Part shown: positions 36,840 through 49,924 of the stretch, in pieces
Layout of the letters: every line of letters starts with the position of its first letter
Numbering within the stretch: position 1 is the stretch's first letter
From: Paraphysomonas bandaiensis
Taxonomy: Eukaryota > Chrysophyceae
DNA length: 64,000 bases
NCBI GenBank assembly: GCA_965644295.1
Contig: CBFFRP010000283.1
Span: forward strand, 17,799-81,798
Reading direction: 5' to 3'
Notes under the pieces: generated by a model
Databases searched by the model: none
What the model was told of the DNA's origin: nothing
Seen by the model: the letters and a program-made list of their open reading frames with translations, nothing else
Made by a program: the position numbers and the translations under genes

Positions 36840-39800
36840 CTACCAGCATTGTTTTGTAGATGGTACAGGTATTTCAACAATGCTATTCAATTTATTTTCT
36901 TCTTCCACTTTGTCACGAGAAAATATTGCTTGTACTGGTTCATGAGGCTCGGTAGTTTTGGAGCCCAGGCGCTTATACTCTCTGCTCGCCATTTTCAACA
37001 CTTTGGTCACTGTTCCGCCCTGCACGCCAGAACGAGATGATCTCTGTTCTTCCAGCATATCTTCCCGTGCTTTCGAGGCAGCCTTGACTTTCTGGCGTAC
37101 ATGCGTTCTATTTTCTCGATAATACTTTCCCATGTCATGAACAATCGACAAGAATTCGGAGAAATCTATCAAGCCACTGCTATTATTGTCAGCCTGCAAG
37201 ACAATACCCTTCAGATGAATGACGCACATGAATCACACTCACCTTCATAAACATATTCATAATATCACTTTCATTGGGAATAACCATTTCTACAATAGGT
37301 CTAAGTTCATTAAGCTATGTACACGTTTTAGACAACGGTAGAAACGGCACATGGTATTTCGTACCGATATGGTTCCATCCCCACCCTGGTCCACCATTTC
37401 AAAAATTTCAAGCATATTGTTTACTGATACACTGTCCATATCCAGTTCGTTCTGACGCTGGTACACTTTTCGCCACACTGACTGCTCCTCCTTGATGCCT
37501 TCCCGCAATAAGTCCATGGATGCAATTATAATACCGAGAAATAGTTGTACGAGAACGAAAACACCAAATATTATGAATATAAGGAAGTACCAGGCTGCTA
37601 TCCAACCCAGGCCTCTCGGATCTTTACATAATGAATCATACTCAGGTTTTCCGAGGTCATACCCATACAAATCGCAGCCTGAGGAGAGAATAAGCAACAG
37701 AATTGTAGAATCGAAATATCCACACTAACCGTACATATTTGTCCGCGCCACATCGCTCCAATTCGCAAGCGTACACACCTAAAACACGTAAGCAACGTAG
37801 TTGTCATACAGTATGTCTCATACATACTTGAAACAGTGTTATAAACGACCGTCTGAGAGAACCAAAATGGTAGAAGTCGTTATTCTGAAAAAGAAACACC
37901 CCAGCAACGGCGAAGTTGTAGAAAAATATGCACATGAGAACCACCACATAGAAGAGTGCCTGAGCAGAACTCGATATAGCTCGTAGAATTATAGTTAAAT
38001 TTTCGACCCACGTAATCAGTCGAAGTACTCGTAAAATGCGCAGCACCCGGAGCAATGCTGTCGTGTAATATCATGTAATAGTTAAATCATTTAATAAGAC
38101 TCGACGAAGCAAATCTTACCGAAAGTTGAAGCGAAGGTCGTACCACGAGTAAACAGCGGAATGCATGTGAGTGGCACCAACACAAAGTCGAATACGTTCC
38201 ACCTGTTTATGAAAAACGAAGAAACATCTGGGAACTCTGCAACAACTCGACAGTACAGGTCGAGCACGAAATACACTTGCAAAAAGATCTGAACCATATC
38301 AATCATCGAGTTCTCCGCTTTCATTTGAAGCGATATCATTTCCAACAATGCAGCGATTACAATAACGACCGCAAAAACAGCACCGTATATCTGGTGTCCC
38401 GTTATGTATCTCATCATAATGCTCTGTCGCCGTATGTCAGTAGCACTGTGGAAGACCTTCAACAACGTCGAATTGACAACAATCAATTCGGAATCGCAGC
38501 TAGTACTAACAGACTCTGAAATCTTCTCAGGATGTACACGCTGTTCAAGTGGTTTGATTATATTACTGTCGTTGTTATCATCCCAAACCTAAAAACAAAC
38601 ATCAGAAAGCCAATGATGAGATGATGTGGGTACACCTGAGCAAGAAGCATGATTACAAACTCAGGATCGAACTTCTGTACGAATAATTCCTTGTCATTCT
38701 TTACTGTCTCACCCTCCACAGCTAAGATCCTTTGTTGGCCCCCTACGTCTAAAGACTCTATCCTCTCATTTATACCAGCCGTCACCACAGCAACAGTTAG
38801 TGCCACAAGAATGAATCCACATATTAGTATAAAGGATATGAATAAGACTGCGGCAAGTGCTGGACGGGCCTCCGAGTGTCGACAAACAGGTAAAACCATC
38901 TCGCCGTACCTTTCAAAGGAGTAGTTGTCCTCAATGCCTTCATATGGGGAGCCGGTCAAGTCATTTTCCTGGTAGTAGTAGAAGGGGCTCTCTTCACACC
39001 CATACATATTAATGTACATAACCTTTTCCCAGTTCTACAGTCAGAACATTAATGTGGAGATCATTGGATACAAAACTTGGTACTTACATCAAGAGTGCAC
39101 ATTTCAAATAGGCTCCACACACTCAACGACATCGTGCCAAAGTGAAATGGGTCATTGTGGCCGAAAAAATGAAGGCACCATGCACCATAAACCGCAAACA
39201 CAAGAAACATTAATATCCATGTGGAGAACAAGGAGTGTAAACCTAAGCTGATTCCACTCTATAAACGAATGTATTAGATAAAACACAAATATATGCAGGG
39301 TATATATACCATCAACACATCCAGATGAGGAGCTTGCTTCACAAACGTTACGGAAATAAGAATAATCCGAAGCAAGCGACTCCATGCGCCAACTTTCGAG
39401 TCTCCGAAAGCAAAACTGAAGGATGCAATACCCATTTGAACAACACCTGAATTCGATAAAATGTCGAGAGTTTTTAGCTTGTCACCTATATCCCTTCGAA
39501 TCATAACTTTAGAAAATATCGAACACAATTTCATCAGTCCTTCGAAAAGAAAGAATATATCAATAGTTTGATCGATTACTGTTATCACCTCACGCTCTTT
39601 GTCTGATGCAGTTCCAGAAGCTGACAGTGATAGCGTGACAAATGCCACTGCAAAAGCAGACACCCTTAACGCCACCATAGCATGTGACTCGAGCAGTAAA
39701 TCAGCGTCAGACGACACGACCATCGCCGAAGACACTTTAGACGAATGAAAACTGTGTTGCTCTAACCCAGCGCTAGACGAATTTGATTTAACTGATATTT

Positions 39801-39972
39801 GATTCTGAGGCTCGAGTTGTTCTCCGTCAACTGTTTGGGGTGACTTCGGGTCTTTGAGCATCGAGTGTACCGCTTGAAAGTATTTCTTTTCACTATTCTG
39901 CAGTTTCTTGCGTTCATTTGCTGCCTTCGTGATTAGTTCTGAGAAGTTTGGTCGATGTTGTACAATAGGCAT
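36840..39972 (-). CDS. Two-domain voltage-gated cation channel with EF-hands
   Basis: Nine exons (39972-39310, 39258-39088, 39034-38636, 38588-38120, 38057-37828, 37778-37730, 37678-37365, 37314-37243, 37193-36840) give 906 residues. Two six-helix repeats are visible. Domain I has an Arg-poor S4-like helix (WSRLLRIILISVTFVK), a pore FGTMSLSVWSLFEMCTLDNW (filter TLD at 276-278) and S6 about 337-362. Domain II has a strong S4 (ALLRVLRILRVLRLITW), a pore with VCTLANW (645-651) and S6 about 685-715. Two EF-hand loops follow: D757-E768 and D791-E802. The plan resembles half of a four-domain calcium or sodium channel, or a two-pore channel, but the EF-hands are C-terminal rather than between the domains. 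Likely a Ca2+-regulated membrane channel working as a dimer. Confidence 0.9.
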
Positions 39973-40479
39973 TGTCAGTAATTACACAACAGAAAATTTT
40001 AATGATAATTCGAGCAGTGAGCTCGCATGCTAATAGAGTAACACATAAAGTGCAACATCGACATCAACATGTAGATAAGAGGATCCACTTTTCCATTGCA
40101 AAGATATATGAATGTATATATTCGATATAGTATATAGTGGTCATCTATAGTAGTTGTTTGAGGACGACATGTGTCCTTTAAGTTCATAACTGATACACGA
40201 TAGCATGATATGGAATGAAACAAACTCACTCCACTGATCCTCCCTGCTGCTACACTCCTGGCAGATAAGTACGTACAAAATCCCCATAAACGGGTTACAC
40301 TCGCCCCTTAGTAGCCCGCTCCGCATGAACTTGAACCAGATACAGTATATATATTCCTCCCATGCCAATCATAGCCATATGAGCCTCTTCTACTATCTAC
40401 TATACAATCATTATATTGCTGGTATATACATCTTACACTGGGTTAATATTTTGAGTGGCGGAAACCAAGGAAGAAAGTA
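39973..40479. promoter_or_regulatory. Divergent intergenic region
   Basis: About 500 bp between the channel (-) and the SNARE gene (+). It should contain both promoters. No repeat or named motif is seen. Confidence 0.4.
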
Positions 40480-41205
40480 ATGAGCGTATACGACGCATAT
40501 ATATCAGAAATTACTTCATTGTGTGATAGCATAAGGACCAATATCGATGAATTCAAGCACAGAGAATCAGGCACAGGTTAAAGTCCATTGTGAATCCATT
40601 CAATTTATAATTAATGCTATACTTGTATATTAGAATCATGTGAAACCCGTATCGATGCGCTCTTCTCTCAGGCGAGCAATCTTGTACGTGAATTAGAGGT
40701 GGAAATCAGAAGTATGGACGCTGCCACGAGGAAAACGGCGTCCGATGCTATAGGGAAGCACAAATCAGATATGTTAGCTCTACGAAGTGAATTTGAGAGT
40801 GCTCGGACATCGAAACAGCGTTCAAATTTAATTGGAACTAAAAGTAGTGCCGAGCAGAACAGATACCTAAGCACGAATGAGAGGTCAGTATATTAGTGTC
40901 GTAAGTTAATTTCTATGAAGCTTGACGTAACTGGACATCAGGTTGAATAAACAAAGTCAGGCCATAGCCAATATTACTCAAACTGTTGCTGAGACCGAAG
41001 AGGTGGGGCTGAATATAACGCAGCAGCTTGGGAGCAACAGAGAGAAGATAGGAATGGTTCATGGCAAGGTATTAACAATATTGCTTGCTGCCTATATCAA
41101 TTCAAACCATGTGTCTTCTAGGTAAACGAACTGGATGGAGACTTGGATAGAGCAGACACCATAGCAAATGGAATGCTAAAGAGAGAAAAGTGTTCTATCA
41201 TGTGA
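40480..41205 (+). CDS. Vti1-like SNARE ending in a CaaX box
   Basis: Four exons (40480-40576, 40634-40883, 40942-41068, 41122-41205) give 185 residues. Order and motifs follow Vti1 Qb-SNAREs: an N-terminal three-helix bundle (YISEITSLCDSI, LVRELEVEIRSMD, KHKSDMLALRSEFE), then a SNARE helix from about residue 110 (LNKQSQAIANITQTVAETEE, LGSNREKIG, VNELDGDLDRADTIANGML). The zero-layer position is N148, where animal Vti1a has Asp. The protein stops where the membrane anchor should start. The end is MLKREKCSIM: a basic patch followed by a C-a-a-M box suited to farnesylation, the solution used by the SNARE Ykt6. All splice frames close. An unrecognised alternative last exon with a membrane helix is the main alternative. 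Confidence 0.82.
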
Positions 41206-42648
41206 TGAACGATGAACATACGCGTCAGTGTATCTCACATATTAGGGTAGTTGATACGTCAATATATGTGATAGTTATCAAATAATCTATTTGTCATGAC
41301 TGTATTTGACCTACTTCATTGTAATATTCTGTAATAGCACGTTCGTAATAAGTGTAAGTTTTACTTAGATTATTGAATTGAAAACTCAGTACACAACCTA
41401 TTTTGAAGGTGCTGTACGTTAAGTAAAGCTACTCCCTCATTCATCGCCGTCTGTATTGTTATCTTGTAAGGGTATTCTAAAAACTTTGTCACCACCGGTA
41501 TTTATACTATTTGAAATGTGCATACACACAGGCTAAGTTGTCAATTCGATTTCTGCTTCACTACCATTAGACTCCAGATACATACGATCACACAATACGA
41601 AAAATATTCAGTAAAGTAATTGCAATTTTAGTATTTTTCTGCTTATATTTGTGACCAGAAGTACAGAGTAGTAGATCTAAAACTTGCAAGGTTAACTGGG
41701 GCTAGATATCTGTACATTTTAGATATTCTCATCGAATCATGCATGCTTATCTTGTAACTAACCGGTACAAGTTCACACAAATTTCCGATTTATATTACTG
41801 TGAGTCTAAAAAAAGCATATGTTACTTGAAAGACATCGGAACTGAATATATATTGGAAGTATTCTCCACTCGATCAAACTGCCCACAACTGCGTCAGGAA
41901 GTACCTGCATCGACGTTAGCTTCGATAGCAATGAAAACACGAGTGTATCAAGTAATAGACTCCGTCTTGTGTAGAGACAACTGTGAAAGTTGTTATATCG
42001 CGGAAAAGTAACGGCTATTCTACATACTCATCACCAGTAAACTACACGAAATACACGAATATATATCAATGAAAATCAAATTAATCTACATTTATGGAAT
42101 GAGGGATTGCAATAAAATTTAGTAACAATCAGTTCTGGAAACCTCAACATCTAGATATCCATTAGTTATATATCTACTAGATATGCAGCATATCTATGCA
42201 GATACTTTCATGATGCATATGATCACACTGTTTTCAGTGTACAGCAAGTCATACAGCAGTGTATACATTGTAGTCTACAGCAGCCCTACAAGGTGTACTG
42301 ACTACGACTACACCCCCTACACCCCACAGCAGTTGATGTCGAGCGTTTGCACTGAAGTGTGGAGCGAAGTGGAAGGAATGCATGGATTACTTCCTGAATC
42401 AAGAATGCAGTCAGTGAATTCATTATGCATACCTTACGATGCTGAAGTAGAGACCCCCCTCTATAGAGCTCCATAGTAACAGCACTATACATACATTACC
42501 ACACATATACTTTTATCAACACATACCTCAAACCAACCACTCCACCCTCCTGATAAGAACACATTGTTTATCCCCTACAGTTTACTGACTATCTGCGCTA
42601 ATATGCCGAAACAAGTAAGCGATTAGAAGCGAGTATTGGGGTACGGAG
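41206..42648. other. Intergenic, no convincing gene
   Basis: About 1.4 kb between two plus-strand genes. ORFs 41739-42011 (90 codons, Cys-rich) and 42183-42476 (97 codons) have no domain, no splice support and no motif. They are not called. Confidence 0.45.
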
Positions 42649-45600
42649 ATGTCTAGTCACGCCATTGATTATTTCGCTACTCTGGGAAAGCTTCCGGGCA
42701 AGCTGGTGTGCAAGTCTCTGCCATCGGCGACGTGTGAATCATCGGTTTCGCCATCTGAGATTTGGTTGGATGCAATAACTGATATAACTGTGATATTTTT
42801 TGGTATGTATATATATGAGTATGTATGTATATTATTTATGATTGTATGAACTCAATCTATGTATGCATACAGATAGCGAAACATCAATACCCGATCAGTC
42901 GACGCTCTTATCCACAAGTGATGGCAAAAAGTGGGAACTCATTAAATATACTGTTGATGGCCTCCTGGCAAATTGCAACGCCGGAGACCCATCGCGTGGT
43001 GTGGCCCTTCTCGCTGTGCAACGACGGCGTCAATCGAAACGTCGTGATCATATTTGTGAGGTTGTACAGCAATGTCTTGTATTATTTATAATTGTGCATA
43101 TTATACAGATTACTGTCTTACACAAAGGCGATTCTGTGCCTGAAGGTTTCGAGCCATTGAACAAGTCCATGTCATGCGAACGCATTGTTGACCTGTATCC
43201 ACATGCAAGCAGTCGCCTCGCAGTTCGCCGAGCAAGTGAAGGGGACTCGGCACTAATCAATGGATATCCTATTGTTGACGATATAGTTCTGGCTGATATT
43301 ACTGAGGGTGAGGAGGCACCAAGGGAATATGTACTTGTAGACAAGCCGCTCAATCCGAAGGTCCCTGGGACAGGGTCACAGCAACCACACAAAGTGGTAG
43401 TCAGCTATCACCGACGGTCTCCCCTTGGTGTGTGTGACATGCGGTTCGAGGCGTGTACGTTAGATCGATATCCTAGTGAGGACCACGATGGGCTGGCTCT
43501 TCCTGTGGTCGAACTCCCGATGTTTGTTTTCCCTCATGATCTGCAACTGAAGTGTAGCCTAAAACACGATTTCCCTCTTCCAGACTTCTTCACATTTGTA
43601 TTCACAGATGTAAAAGGGCAGCACCTCTATACGACGTGCCTCAGATTCTATGAACTGCTGGAAAAAGAGGACGTTGAGCTTGCACTTTCTGAAGTAGTTG
43701 GCGCAGAGTGGAGCCTCCGAAGCGAGAAAGATGTGGAGTTTTTTGCACCTAAGGTGATATGCGTAGTGTCGCAGTTTCCATTCTACAGGTATTGTCCCAT
43801 GTTGGATCACGTATGTATATGTGAACAGTCTGCAGGGCTATGGAACGGTATCTGAAGCAGCTATATTCTCTTTCTCTATCTCCTTCTAACTGCCCTCTTG
43901 AGCACTTTATTGCTTCAGTGGTGGGACAGGTCCCTCTTCCTGTCCCCGGTGGGCGTCCATTCCACGTAGTTCTAGATGCCGCACTAATCTCCCAGTCATC
44001 TCGAGCTATGGCTCCTATCTGCTTTGATCTCCCTTTTCGGTACTTCTTTCCTCCAATGGACCTTGACTTTGCGGGGCCTATGCGGTGCTTGTCTATTGAT
44101 CACCTGTTGGCTACCTTTTGTCTTCTGTTGATGGAATCAAAAGTTACATTTGTATGTTCATCCAATGCTCTACTCACAGAGGTCATGGAGACATTCCGCT
44201 CTCTATTATTTCCACTTACCTGGTCTTCTTGTTTTATTACACGGTTGCCCGATGCTCTCTCAGGTGTGTTGCAGGCACCCGGTGGATTCATGATAGGCAT
44301 GCACATTACCGGTAATTGCTTCACTCCCACGTCTGTAACTTATTTAAATCACACTACCCCGCGAGAAGGGGGCCCTAGTGCAATGAATAGTGCATGGATG
44401 CATTCCCTACAACCTGGAACTTATATTGTGGATCTCACTGAGAACAGGGTCAGGTACTTTGATGGGGTTCGGGCGGAAGTATTGCCACCATCGAAGGTGC
44501 AGCAGTTTGTTAGGATGCTCCCCAGCGGTCCAGGCCGCAGACTTCGCTCTAAGATACAGGCGATCTCGCAACAATACCTTTTATGCCCCCAGAAATTCGA
44601 CAAATTCGGTCTTGCAGAGTTTGATAGTGCGTTCGAATGCAAATCGTTCGAGGAGGATTTGCTGCCTCTCGGAAGAAAATGGTCTGAATTTCCTAGTTTG
44701 TGGGTCAGAGATGCGTTTCTTACGTTCATGTGTGATCTCATCGGGGACGTTACCAAGTACATACGGCCACCCATTCCGATTACATCAGGAAGCTGTTTTA
44801 ATCGAACCTTTGGGGAGCTATTTATGATTGAGGTAAGAAGCGTTGTGAACAACTTTTGCAACTGACGGATATGCAGGAATATATCCGTGATTCTGATAAA
44901 TCTGCGAAGCGCCTGTTGAGGTCGATGATGGACACCCAGATGTTTGCGTACATGGTACAAGGGCGCACAGAGGATCCCACATATGCCCTTGTATTTTTTG
45001 ATCAAGCTGTGCATGCTCTGAAGAACCTTGGTCTGAGTGCATTACCCGCTGACCGACGTGTACCGTTATCAGTCGCTTCCTACCCCGATCTCGAATCAGT
45101 CGTCTCGGCGGGGTGTGAAAATGATGGTGACTTACCGCTGTATGAACTCGTGGAAAGACTCGCTTTACTTTCAGCTTCTTTCTCGGTAACTTCGATCAGT
45201 CCTACAATGAAATTGAATGATAATTCTACGCAATATTGGAAGAGCGTCGTGATACATCCATTACCCAGTGTCAGTACAAGGAGTTGTATAGATACTTCTG
45301 GATTCCGTACTCTTGATATGGCTGCAAAGAGCATAGAAAGTAGGAAAGAACTGTGGAGTCACGTTGAGTTACAATTGGATGACAAAACTAAGGGCGCGTT
45401 AATTATACCTGGCCCTCTGAGGTATGAGGTTGTAGATGAAATTGACGAAGTTAGATTCAGGTATGAATCCGGTTGGCCGCATCTTGATGCGACTCTGTTG
45501 GGTGGGGTTAAAGAGAATACGGTAAAGACGGGCCTGCACGACCTGAAGCAACTAAGAGCAAAGTCTATTGAACAAGTTGATTCGCGCTGTCTTCTCTTTT

Positions 45601-48600
45601 TACGGCCTCCGACTTCGCGTCTTAGCTATAAAGTCAACGGATGTCTGGTCCGCGCAGTAAACATGAACATGTACGCGGAGGCCAAGGCTGCCACCGGAAT
45701 GGTGATAGATGTCTTCAGTAATTCACTTTTGATGCTAGCCCTGCGTGCTAGCCGGAAGGTGAATTCTGTTGGAACTGTGCTGCAAATCTTTGGCATACTC
45801 TCTCATTTGCATTCTATAAATATGCTGCCCCTTGTGGAAAGCACTTTGTGGAGGGCGCTTCTTGTGGCGTGCAATAGTATAGAAGAACTCGAATTTGGCC
45901 ACAAGGCAACATGTATTATATATAGCACAATGAGATCCGCTGGCGTCAATCCTGATGCATTTTCGTATTGTACATACTGTAAGAACTTTTCGAGGACAGC
46001 AAAAAAACAGTCTATAACTGCAGAGCGAAATATCTACTGGGACCCCTATTTTCATTTAGAGCAGATCGGACTGAGTTGGTACTCTCAGAAGTCTATTCCT
46101 TACGATGAAGATATTGAAACAAGAACAAACACTCCAGTGTGCAGCACTCCCTCGACTCCAATACGTACCTCCGGGGCAAGTAGTGTTCACCTCACTCCTC
46201 CACAATCGGTGTCTCCCAGCCCTCCAAGCCCTGTCCCAGGTTCCCTTTGGGGACTGCTTCGGGGGAAAAAGAAAACTCCAGTGGAGGTAGTGGGGCCCCA
46301 TACGCGGCGGATGTCGGCTCAAGCGTTAACTGTAAGTGTGGACCATGCGAAAGTGCTGGGTCTATGCCGCAGCTATTCACCGTTTATGATGTGTATACCC
46401 AGTGGATGTGAGTCCCTTTCAACGACTTTAGTGGTACTTGAACGAGCAAACGATGCGGATGAGACATGGGGGCCGGTAATGTTCTCAGACAACAGGATCT
46501 CAGAGAGGGTAGGCGAATTACGACAAATATTCAACCAATTTAGTTCCAATGAAGATAATGTGAATGCGATGACGATACAACAAGGGGCAAACAAAGCACA
46601 CTGTCCAATGGATGTTGACACTACTCCCATTAAAGGTTGCAATGTAATGTGTTCTTGGCATATCACTCATATTATGTACAGGGAAGCTGGAGGTGGCGGC
46701 AATAGCTATAAATGGTCTTACGAGCCCTGAAGATGATGAAGGTGTTGTTTATACCCGTAATATTTATGTCCGGATGTGGTTGTCATCGAATGAATCTCTT
46801 TTTCTTAAGACTCAACCTGGTATCAAGATTATCTCGGATGATTGCTGTGGCAACCTTCAACATTTCCATGACGATGAGTATGTTACGTTTTACTCCACTA
46901 TGACCAGTGATATTACGCTCAATGTCGAGGCGTTTGGTGATTTTTCCAGGGAAAAGGAGGGGGTTTGCTTTGCATTCGACCAGTCTCTAGGTTCAGGCCG
47001 GTTGAGCGTTGATGGAAATCTGATAGAGTCGAAGAGGCGGTGGGTCACTGTGAAAGACTCGAGCGGTCGCGAGTTGAAACTACTTTTATCAATAAAGCTG
47101 TCCGATTACTACGAACACGACAGAGTAAGAAGACTGACCACAGGCGGAAGTCAGGAAATAAAGCCCCTTAAGTCCACAACCATTGAGGTTGACACCCCCT
47201 GCAAATCTCAATCTAGCGAAGTGTTTAATGACTCGACTGAATGCCCAGAAGACTCCAAATCCGGTTGGAATTGGAATAAACTCAGCTTTGGCCTTTACAA
47301 GCCGAGAAAAAGTTCATCAATGTCAATGGGAAGCTCTCGATCAACCACTCCACCACTTCGACGTGACGTAATAGGGCTCAATAATCAGAGGGATGATGTA
47401 CAAGTCTCTTCGTTGCAGTTCCAAGAGTTTTCCGACAGTGATGACGAGGCCACCAACTCTAACACCACGGCATCGTGCTCACCGGTGCTCTCTCCTCAAC
47501 AGGTCGACTCCTCGTTATCTGTCCTAACATTGACATCAGAGTCAATGTCGCCTAAATCGTGCACTGCTACTCAACAAAATGAGGCTGTATCGATACCAAA
47601 CTCTTTGTCCGATGATGCTATAGGAGATTCAGAAAAACGTACCGTTAAAGCTACCACTCGGCAGAGAACAAGCCACGAGAACATGCAAGCAGAGGTTTCG
47701 AATATGGATAGTAGTCGAGTATCGTCTCCACTGTCCACTGGTAGTTGGAGTCCCGACAAGAGAATATCGTTCAAAGGTTTCATATCAGCCACTCGAAATA
47801 GCATAAGCAGTAGACTGGAGGTTATATTACCTACGTCGGAGGTACCGCCAATAGAGTCCACAGATTGTGAAGTCAACGAGCACAGAGACACTGGCAACGG
47901 TACTGACAATGCAGTCCATATGACAGCGGCGACAACAGCTTATGCTGATAGTACCCGAAAATGTGGTACCAATGATAGACGTGTGCCATATGACTGTGGG
48001 ATTGAGGTTAGAGAACACATTTGTGTTGAAAAAGAAAACTCTTTCATCACCGACAGATCTTCGACTGACGAAGTTAGCAGTCAGAATGTTGCTGCAATAT
48101 CGGGTTCATGCCAAGAACCTTCGGACATCGAGAATCATCTTTATCCTTCATCTGCATCTGCTACCTGGACAAAGAGTTCAGACAAGGACAAGGGGAGAGA
48201 TGGCTGGGCAGGAGAGGGGATAACTGTCAATAAACAGATTGGTGTGGCGTGCATTGACTCAGAGAAGCGATATTCGAATCGCTCTTTAGAAATCCAATCC
48301 CGGCTCCGAGGAGAGACTGGTCTTGGCATATTTTCTGCCTCCCCCTGCAAGTGCTGTGGTTTTGTTTTCTTGGACGATGAGGTTATGGCATCATGGGCGG
48401 GATTTACTGAGGCAAGACGCGATATGATAGATGATATTCTCTCTGCACATAAAATAACCTGTCCGGAGTGCGGTGGAGATATTGTTCCTGTGCTTCATGT
48501 GCGACAATATAGATTTACCCCCGCGGTATCGAACCCCGGGTGCTTGCCGGAGGAAATTTTGGAGTCTGAAGAAGTGATATGGGGAAATGTGGTCCAACAC

Positions 48601-49363
48601 ATTAGTCCCTTTGGACTTCGGTTTATGATAGAGCACATTGTGGAAGAAAATGGGCTGGTAATCTCCGATGCACAGTGGCTATTTGAGAATGCTCCTACCA
48701 TCTACTGGAACATTATCTGGTACTCCTCCAGGTTCCACCTTCCAAGTGGTCTGTTTATGCTACGAAGTGATATCAGTGATAATGACTCAAGTGTCGCGGA
48801 GTCTTTTCCATGGACAGGTCCAGTAACCGTGGGCTGGCGAGAGTGCACCGTTGTGTCTAGGATTAGGCGTTTACTAAGGGGGTCGGAATGTAATATACCA
48901 CTGAATGCAGCTGAAATTTTTCCTGGGGCCTCTTTGGAGGATCTCGAGACCGCCGCTGAGATTGTTTCCAATATTGATGATTCGCCCTCCAGTCTTGCGA
49001 AAGGCCTTACCCGAATATCGTCGCTATCGTCTATTGTAAATTCTTTTTCTGGCCCTTTAGCTAGACAATTATATTTAAGTTATTTGTTTTTAATTCACCA
49101 GTTTAATTCAGAGCTGATTCAGTTCTCAACAGAACTTCCTTCGGGATTGTCCAAGGTTTGTACAGGCTGGCATTTTTGCATATGATCTATATGACGTTGC
49201 CACTCAGGGATCTGTTTTTGACAAGGCATTCATTGAGGCGATATCTATAGCACTCTCCACCAATGATTTCAAGAAATTGTCAGTTACTGATGTCGATTTG
49301 AATAGAGCGTCGTCTAATCGAGCCGCACAGGCAATTAGAATTGCGTATGGACTTTTGCTATAA
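42649..49363 (+). CDS. DENND4-like Rab guanine nucleotide exchange factor
   Basis: Seven exons (42649-42802, 42873-43060, 43109-43788, 43836-44832, 44877-46635, 46682-49155, 49208-49363) join to 2,135 residues. Order: an MABP-like N-terminus (ITDITVIFF..GVALLAVQRRR); uDENN (YHRRSPLGVCDMRFEAC, FVFPHDLQLKC); cDENN (SPSNCPLEHFIASVVGQ, MRCLSIDHLLATFCLLLME, LFPLTWSSCFITRLP); and dDENN (ELFMIEEYIRDSDKSAKRL). A helical PPR-like stretch follows (AGVNPDAFSYCTYCKN), then a long Ser/Thr-rich disordered region. A C-terminal module with two Cys pairs (CKCCGFVFLDDEVMASW, CPECG) is characteristic of DENND4. Family members activate Rab10-type GTPases in membrane traffic. It is followed by other trafficking-neutral genes, so context adds nothing. 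Confidence 0.88.
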
Positions 49364-49924
49364 GGATTGATCTTTATTAAAAAAATCAACCTGCTAACCA
49401 TCGCGGTCGGGTATATATACACACCGCATGTGTGCTTTCGAAATATATTCTAGTTTTTGGTAAATACTGTGTTTTAGTTTTTGGTAATTTTGCTTTGCGA
49501 TTGCATGAGTATGTAGAAACTGTCATCCTGTGGAAAATATAGAGTAAAACTAGAAGATAGATGAGTAATCAAAGAGATTATGATGCATTTACATATAGGA
49601 GATAGCCCATTTCTTGTTAGATAGAACAGTTCATGGCTCATAAAAACGTCTTCAACAGCTACACGGTAATACGCATTACTCGATTAAATAAGATGGCATC
49701 AATAATATGTTGTAGGTAAAATCAAGCTAAATATTCAGATCAGGAAGTTCATATGAGCATGATTGATCAAGATGCAGTGTGTTCGTACTCAGAATGCAAT
49801 TAGAATTACTGGAACAAGAAGAAAGACTTCAAGATTGCTCGAATCATAAGGAAGTGGACTACTCAAGAGGGAAGAGGAGAGGAATAATAGGTGAACTGAG
49901 GGTGAAAAAGGGCCGCTTATGAGT
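49364..49924. other. 3' flank, no gene seen
   Basis: About 560 bp of AT-rich sequence between the DENND4-like stop and the LINE fossil. Nothing is recognised. Confidence 0.5.

Noticed and set aside
36427-36849. 140-codon minus-strand ORF after the phosphatase
   Set aside because: No domain, overlaps the real stop of the channel gene and lies in a convergent 3' region.
38558-38635. Continuation of the channel exon past LLAQ
   Set aside because: The open frame runs into an intron (38589-38635); the true next exon starts with VWDDNND and keeps the downstream frame.
41739-42011. 90-codon Cys-containing ORF
   Set aside because: No motif, no splice partners and no clear promoter; it could be real but I cannot support it.
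42183-42476. 97-codon plus-strand ORF
   Set aside because: Low-complexity Tyr/Ser-rich frame in an intergenic region with no recognisable feature.
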